Positions 5,087 through 9,081 of a stretch of DNA of 9,081 nt are shown in pieces. Location: assembly GCA_964368075.1 (NCBI GenBank), contig CAYJAD010000079.1, positions 1 through 9,081 on the forward strand. Direction: 5' to 3'. Made by a program: the position numbers and the translations under genes. The DNA is from CAYJAD01 sp964368075. Lineage in GTDB: Bacteria > Desulfobacterota > Desulfovibrionia > Desulfovibrionales > Desulfovibrionaceae. The notes under the pieces are model-generated. The model did not search any database. It saw nothing but the letters and a program-made list of their open reading frames with translations, and was not told the DNA's origin. Every line of letters starts with the position of its first letter. Position 1 is the stretch's first letter.

Positions 5087-6340
5087 TTATTCTTTTTTTG
5101 AATGAGAAAATAATCGCCCCCGAACAATTACGTTACGCCCAAAGCGCTGTCGTAATGTATCTATAGCTGTATCAATTTTTTGCTCTCTTTCATAATTTTC
5201 TTCCTGTGCAGAAGGAAAAAGGAGTCCCTGTTCTGCTTTTGGTTCAGCATGGTGTTCAAAACTAGAAACACCAAGACCAATAAGACGAATTTTTTGTTTT
5301 ATTTCTACAGATTCTAAAAGTTCACAGGCTGTAGTAAAAATATGCTGCGTACCATGGGTGCTATGGCTAAGGGTACGAGAGCGGGTAATTTGACTAAAGT
5401 CAGTAAATTTAATTTTAAGGGTGATGGTGCGGCCTGCAAGTTTTTTTTTGCGTAAGGAAGAGCCTACTCTTTCGGCTTGAGCAAAAAGGTTCTTCAATAA
5501 AAAATCTTTATCTACAGTGTCTTGCTCAAAGGTAATTTCAGCGCTTTCAGATTTTGGCTCACTAATGGGGTTAACAGTTCTTTCGTCTTGCCCGTGGGCT
5601 TTCAGCCAAAGATCTAAACCTCCTTTGCCAAAGCGTCTTTGCCAAAATTCTTCAGGAAAGCGATAGACGTCTTTTACCGTGCGCACACCAAGTTTTTGCA
5701 AATCCATCATGAATTTTTTCCCCACTCCGGGAATTTTTTGCACGGGTAAGCTTTGTAAAAATGTAGCACATTGTTCAGGATGAATTATATAGATGCCATG
5801 GGGTTTATGTATATCTGAAGCAATTTTAGCCAGAAACTTTTTGGGGGCGGCACCCAAGGAGCAAGTCAATCCTCCTGTGGTCTCAAAGATACGACGTTGT
5901 ATTTGTTGGCAAAGATTTTCTATGGGGCCGAAAAGGCGCTCAAGGCCTTGCGCATCCATATAGGCTTCGTCGATGGAAGCAGGCTCTACGCAAGGGGAAA
6001 AATCTTGCAAATTGTGCATAACTATTTGCGAAATTTCCTTATAACGAGCCATACGTCCGGGCACAAAAACAGCGTGCGGACAGAGTTTTTTGGCCATAGC
6101 GCCCGGCATGGCAGAACGTACTCCAAATTTACGAGCTTCGTAAGAAGCCGCAGATACAACACCTCTGGCATTATGTCCGCCTACAACTACGGGAAGCCCC
6201 CGCAAAGCTGGATTATCCATTTGCTCGATGGAGGCATAAAAGGCATCCATGTCAATGTGAATAATCCAAGCAATGGCGCGGTTTGCAGGCTGCTCCAGTG
6301 TTTGAGATATATATGCTGGTGGCTTTGGGGTGCTATTCAC
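5087..6340 (-). CDS. dinB: DNA polymerase IV (Y-family translesion polymerase)
   Basis: An error-prone polymerase that extends primers past damaged template bases. Numbering from the proposed GTG gives 417 residues. The palm begins at IIHIDMDAFYASIEQ (26-40) with catalytic Asp30 and Asp32 and a Tyr35 steric gate. The second acidic pair is Asp124-Glu125 in ASIDEAYMD (121-129). A helix-hairpin-helix lies at KIPGVGKKF (202-210), and the little finger covers about 260-365. QGLLF (371-375) resembles a beta-clamp-binding motif, followed by a charged tail. The start is uncertain. The frame is open to an ATG at 6454, which would overlap yjbQ by 104 bases, and has another ATG at 6403 (53-base overlap). 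The GTG at 6338-6340 gives no overlap, 10 bases after the yjbQ stop. None of the three has a clear Shine-Dalgarno sequence. It is probably translated from a yjbQ-dinB transcript. Confidence 0.93.
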   Translation of the reverse strand: MNSTPKPPAYISQTLEQPANRAIAWIIHIDMDAFYASIEQMDNPALRGLPVVVGGHNARGVVSAASYEARKFGVRSAMPGAMAKKLCPHAVFVPGRMARYKEISQIVMHNLQDFSPCVEPASIDEAYMDAQGLERLFGPIENLCQQIQRRIFETTGGLTCSLGAAPKKFLAKIASDIHKPHGIYIIHPEQCATFLQSLPVQKIPGVGKKFMMDLQKLGVRTVKDVYRFPEEFWQRRFGKGGLDLWLKAHGQDERTVNPISEPKSESAEITFEQDTVDKDFLLKNLFAQAERVGSSLRKKKLAGRTITLKIKFTDFSQITRSRTLSHSTHGTQHIFTTACELLESVEIKQKIRLIGLGVSSFEHHAEPKAEQGLLFPSAQEENYEREQKIDTAIDTLRQRFGRNVIVRGRLFSHSKKE

Positions 6341-6350
6341 AATGTTTTTT

Positions 6351-6752
6351 TTATTTGTTTGATGCAAGAAATTGCAACCATAATTTTCTATTTCTTGGGC
6401 CATCGCATTCGCACAAGTAAATATGCTGCCATGTGCCAAGTTGCACCTCTCCATCTTCTACGATGAGGGTAAGAGAGGGGCCAAAAAGACTGGTTTTTAT
6501 ATGAGCGTCGCTATTTCCTTCGGCATGACGAAAATGTGCACTTTGTGGTACTAACTGAGAAAAAAAGCCTGTCATATCGCGTGCTACATCTGGGTCAGCC
6601 CCTTCATTGACTGTAAGACCGCAGGTAGTATGCGGTGAATATAGGATAAGAGCGCCTGATTTCCAGCCCTTGGCTTGCACAAGGCGTTGTACATCATGAC
6701 TAATATCAAGCATGGCGCAACGTGCAGGTGTTTTTATGGGAAGAGTTTCCAT
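6351..6752 (-). CDS. yjbQ: YjbQ/UPF0047 family protein
   Basis: A 133-residue single-domain protein of the secondary thiamine-phosphate synthase-like (YjbQ, UPF0047) family. The family signatures are all present: SPHTTCGLTVNEGADPDV (39-56), HAEGNSDAHIKTSLFG (76-91) with the conserved His/Asn/His set, and LGTWQHIYLCECDGPRNR (105-122). Members form compact trimers with a conserved His/Glu/Asp pocket; some show weak thiamine-phosphate synthase activity, but the in vivo role is unsettled. AAGGAG (- strand, 6758-6763) lies 5 bases before the ATG, a clear start. The gene is first in a two-gene unit with dinB and divergent from selB. The pairing with dinB is probably incidental. Confidence 0.93.
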   Translation of the reverse strand: METLPIKTPARCAMLDISHDVQRLVQAKGWKSGALILYSPHTTCGLTVNEGADPDVARDMTGFFSQLVPQSAHFRHAEGNSDAHIKTSLFGPSLTLIVEDGEVQLGTWQHIYLCECDGPRNRKLWLQFLASNK

Positions 6753-6933
6753 GGGGTCTCCTTGTATGTAAAAAAAAGTCTTTCACTCATTGACTTATGT
6801 TTCGTTCCTTGTCAAACTCTTGATTCTCATTAGGCTATAAAAAAGTACAATTTTGTTCAGTCTATGCAAAAAAACATACACTGTAATGGTATGAAAAAAT
6901 ACATAATTTTGCAGGCGTAAGGAGAAAAGAATT
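6753..6933. promoter_or_regulatory. Divergent yjbQ/selB intergenic region
   Basis: The 181 bases should contain promoters for both genes, but neither is clear. Toward selB, TTGTTC (6853-6858) with TACACT (6877-6882), 18 bases apart, is the best pair and is weak. Toward yjbQ there is a perfect TTGACA (- strand, 6810-6815) without a matching -10 at 16-18 bases. Two small inverted repeats are present: TTGAC/GTCAA (6790-6794, 6811-6815) and CATAC/GTATG (6875-6879, 6889-6893). The second overlaps the possible selB -10. Confidence 0.35.
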
Positions 6934-8841
6934 ATGCCATTGGTTCTTGGTTCAGCTGGGCATATCGACCATGGAAAAACGTCCCTTGTGCGGGCATTAA
7001 CTGGTATTGATTGTGATCGCCTTGAAGAAGAAAAGCGTCGCGGTATTACCATTGAGTTAGGCTTTGCCCATTTTCTTTTACCCAATGGCGAACGGCTTGG
7101 CATTGTCGATGTGCCGGGGCACGAGCGTTTTGTAAAAAATATGGTGGCAGGGGCTGCCGGCATTGATTTTGTTATGCTGGTTATTGCTGCCGATGAAGGG
7201 GTGATGCCGCAAACCCGAGAACATTTAGAAATCTGCTCCTTGCTTGGTATTAAGCACGGTTTTGTGGCATTAACAAAAATTGATATGGTAGACGAAGAAT
7301 GGATAGGTTTGGTGCAAGAAGATGTAAAAGCCTTTTTACAAGGCACTTTTTTAGAAGAAGCGCCTATTTTCCCCGTATCTTCTCTCACCAAACAAGGATT
7401 GGATGCCCTTAAAGAACATGTGGTACTTTGTTCAAAAAATTTATTGCCACAGCGCGATTCCACACTCTTTCGCTTACCTGTAGATAGAATTTTCTCCATG
7501 AAAGGGCATGGAACCGTGGTTACCGGAACGCTTGTTGACGGTACAGTAAATGTGGGCGATGAAGCTGTTTTTATGCCTTCAGGGGTGGAAACAAAAATTC
7601 GTGGTATTCAATGGCATGGGCATGCCGCAGAGGCAGCCGGCGCCGGGCAACGTTGTGCCTTAAATGTCTTAAATGTAGAAGTGGGGGAGGTGCATCGCGG
7701 TGCTGTGTTGGCACATCCGCAGACGCTTTTTCCGTCGGAGCGTTGGATGGTTAAGCTGCAATGCCTTTCTTCTGCCCCACGCGCTTTGCGTGCAAGAACA
7801 GAAATTCACTTTCATCATGGGGCGCGTGAAGTATCTGCTCGCTTGTATTTTTTTGATAGGGATAGGCTGGAGCCGGGGCAAAGTGCGTTGACAGAAATTC
7901 GCTTTAAGGAACCCATGGTGGGCGTTTATGGCGATAGATGTGTTGTGCGCGCGTATTCGCCCTTGCGCACGGTGGCGGGGGGAGTGTTGGTTCATGCCTT
8001 ACCGCAGCCTTTGCGTCGTAAAGATACTGATTTTGAAGAGCGACTCGTCTTGCTCTCTGCTCTTGATAGTTTAGAAAAACCGGAAGAAAGAGTTTTAGCT
8101 CAATTACAGCTTTCGGGTATAACAGGTCTTTCTTTTGCAGAGCTTATGGTATTAACCCATGGGCATGCCAAGAAATTAGAAAAAATTCTCACATCTTTAG
8201 GGGCTAAGGTTACTTGCTTTGATAAAGAAGAGCGGCGTTATATTCACGCTCAAGCTTTAGCCAAGCTTATGGCTTTATGTCTGGAACAAGCCGCTGTATT
8301 TCATCAAAAAGAACCTTTGAAAGCCGGTATGGCACGCGGGGTTCTTTGTCGTAAACAAAGGCCCAAGTTGGCGCATTTAATTATAGAAAAACTCTTGCGG
8401 CAAGGGGATCTTGTGGCACAGGGCGATGTATTGCGCTTGGCAAGCCACAGTGTGGAGCTTGGCATGGACGATACAGCTTTGAAGGAAAAAATATTACAAG
8501 CCCATGTACAGTCAGGCCTAACTCCGCCTAATATTAAAGATGTGCTAGAAGAATGTGGCGTTGATAGCAAAAAAGCCGCGCCAGTTTTGAAAATGCTTAC
8601 GACAGAGAAACATTTGGTCAAGGTAAAAGATGGCTTGTACTATGCCGCTAGTGTTATGCAGGATGTTGAAGCGCGGGTGCGGGTATGGTTTGAAAACCAT
8701 GATGACTTGGACCCAGCTGGCTTAAAAGAAATTTTAGATGGAATTTCGCGTAAATATCTTATTGCTTTGCTCGAATATATGGATAGAGAAAAAGTTACCG
8801 TGAGGGTGGGAGATAAGCGACAGTTGCGTGGTGTTCGTTGA
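6934..8841 (+). CDS. selB: Selenocysteine-specific elongation factor SelB
   Basis: A 635-residue GTPase that carries selenocysteinyl-tRNA to the ribosome at UGA codons marked by an mRNA SECIS hairpin. The GTP-binding motifs are complete: GHIDHGKT (9-16), GITIELGF (37-44), DVPGHE (59-64) and TKID (114-117). EF-Tu-like domains II and III run from about 175 to 355 (GHGTVVTGTLVDG at 191-203). The C-terminal half (about 365-635) is the series of winged-helix domains that read SECIS RNA, ending in the typical EYMDREKVTVRVGDKRQLR (614-632). Length is normal. AAGGAG at 6919-6924 lies 9 bases before the ATG. It is divergent from yjbQ and stands alone: selA, selD, selC and any selenoprotein must lie elsewhere. 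It ends in TGA, which is a true stop, not a selenocysteine codon, because the family C-terminus is complete. Confidence 0.97.
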   Translation: MPLVLGSAGHIDHGKTSLVRALTGIDCDRLEEEKRRGITIELGFAHFLLPNGERLGIVDVPGHERFVKNMVAGAAGIDFVMLVIAADEGVMPQTREHLEICSLLGIKHGFVALTKIDMVDEEWIGLVQEDVKAFLQGTFLEEAPIFPVSSLTKQGLDALKEHVVLCSKNLLPQRDSTLFRLPVDRIFSMKGHGTVVTGTLVDGTVNVGDEAVFMPSGVETKIRGIQWHGHAAEAAGAGQRCALNVLNVEVGEVHRGAVLAHPQTLFPSERWMVKLQCLSSAPRALRARTEIHFHHGAREVSARLYFFDRDRLEPGQSALTEIRFKEPMVGVYGDRCVVRAYSPLRTVAGGVLVHALPQPLRRKDTDFEERLVLLSALDSLEKPEERVLAQLQLSGITGLSFAELMVLTHGHAKKLEKILTSLGAKVTCFDKEERRYIHAQALAKLMALCLEQAAVFHQKEPLKAGMARGVLCRKQRPKLAHLIIEKLLRQGDLVAQGDVLRLASHSVELGMDDTALKEKILQAHVQSGLTPPNIKDVLEECGVDSKKAAPVLKMLTTEKHLVKVKDGLYYAASVMQDVEARVRVWFENHDDLDPAGLKEILDGISRKYLIALLEYMDREKVTVRVGDKRQLRGVR

Positions 8842-8844
8842 AAA

Positions 8845-8875
8845 AGGGCAATCTGCTTTGACAGACTTGTTTTTT
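8845..8875 (+). terminator. Intrinsic terminator of selB
   Basis: CAATCTG (8849-8855) pairs with 8862-8869, giving 7 base pairs with one bulged C (8866) and a 6-base loop. An A run precedes it (8841-8845) and six T's follow (8870-8875). It begins 7 bases after the selB stop codon. Confidence 0.6.
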
Positions 8876-9000
8876 GCTTCAGTCGAGTATCCAAAGAGTA
8901 CACTTCCTTCGCAAAAAAACTTTGTCTTCCTCGCATCTTACCCATTTTGAGCAAACTGTATTTGAAAAATGAGATAACTATTTGAACTATAGACGAACTC

Positions 9001-9037
9001 CTTCCTAAAAACCTATTTATAGTGGTTTTTTTTGAAG
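9001..9037. terminator. Possible bidirectional hairpin terminator
   Basis: AAAAACC (9007-9013) pairs with GGTTTTT (9024-9030), and CTTC (9001-9004) with GAAG (9034-9037) across a small internal loop. An eight-T run (9026-9033) closes the right side and five A's the left. It could end a transcript from a convergent gene outside the window. The bases between the selB terminator and here (8876-9000) show no gene or other structure I can support. Confidence 0.35.
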
Positions 9038-9081
9038 GGAGGGGTTTGGGGAGGGAAACTTTTTTTTCCTAAAAAAAGTTT
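9037..9081 (+). repeat. G-quadruplex motif followed by a truncated hairpin element
   Basis: Four G runs (9037-9039, 9041-9044, 9048-9051, 9053-9055) with loops of 1, 3 and 1 bases fit a canonical G-quadruplex. Directly after, AAACTTTTTTT (9056-9066) is the exact reverse complement of AAAAAAAGTTT (9071-9081), with a 4-base loop. The window ends at the last base of the stem, so the element may continue with a C-rich arm pairing the G-rich one. From memory, similar G-rich hairpin units follow genes in Desulfovibrio-type genomes. Confidence 0.5.

Noticed and set aside
6787..6815. yjbQ promoter based on a perfect TTGACA on the - strand
   Set aside because: No acceptable -10 hexamer occurs at 16-18 bases spacing; it is mentioned only within the intergenic entry.
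6795..7499. 234-codon open frame on the - strand within selB
   Set aside because: It is antisense to the conserved GTPase domain of selB, Ser/Arg/Pro-rich and without a recognisable domain; a shadow frame.
8839..8869. Selenocysteine codon with a SECIS hairpin at the selB end (TGA followed by a stem-loop)
   Set aside because: The SelB family C-terminus is already complete, only six codons follow before another TGA, and the hairpin has an A run before it and a T run after it, as a terminator does.
1..9081. Mobile elements, CRISPR arrays, tRNA/rRNA genes, toxin-antitoxin or defence systems
   Set aside because: No transposase or integrase motifs, regularly spaced repeats, cloverleaf-like sequence or defence-type genes are seen on either strand; all sizeable genes are assigned to housekeeping, chemotaxis or envelope roles.

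Overview
The window looks like an ordinary chromosomal segment of a Gram-negative, motile, selenoprotein-making bacterium with fairly AT-rich DNA. The SelB, MutY-MutT and CheW proteins, the sigma-28-type promoter and the G-rich hairpin elements at both edges suggest a Desulfovibrio-like member of the Desulfobacterota. That placement is inference from memory of protein style, not a database match.

Layout. Positions 1-97 are a GC-rich block with nested inverted repeats, unlike the AT-rich DNA that follows. A good sigma-70 promoter (175-203) drives a small lipoprotein gene (249-776), closed by a hairpin at 808-843. Next on the + strand are a secreted Sel1-repeat protein (911-1975) and mutY (1997-3097), 21 bp apart and probably co-transcribed. 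A strong bidirectional terminator (3101-3136) separates mutY from the convergent - strand genes.

The - strand block holds cheW (3156-3656) with a near-consensus sigma-28 (FliA) promoter, and a type I GAPDH gene, gapA (3777-4808), with a candidate Rex-like operator upstream. After these comes a two-gene unit, yjbQ (6351-6752) followed by dinB (5087-6340). Divergent from yjbQ, selB (6934-8841) runs on the + strand and ends at a terminator hairpin. The right edge (8842-9081) has no gene. It carries a second hairpin, then a G-quadruplex motif and the start of a third hairpin cut by the window end.

How the genes relate. There is no single pathway here. mutY and dinB both concern DNA damage (oxidised guanine; lesion bypass), but they lie in different transcription units. 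selB implies UGA-encoded selenocysteine elsewhere in the genome; no selenoprotein, selA, selD or selC gene is visible here. cheW with a FliA promoter implies flagellar motility and chemotaxis. I see no mobile element, CRISPR array, tRNA, rRNA, phage gene or defence system. The most useful leads are the complete Nudix box fused to MutY with an altered iron-sulfur cysteine spacing, the cheW promoter, the candidate Rex site at gapA, and the G-rich structured elements at both ends.
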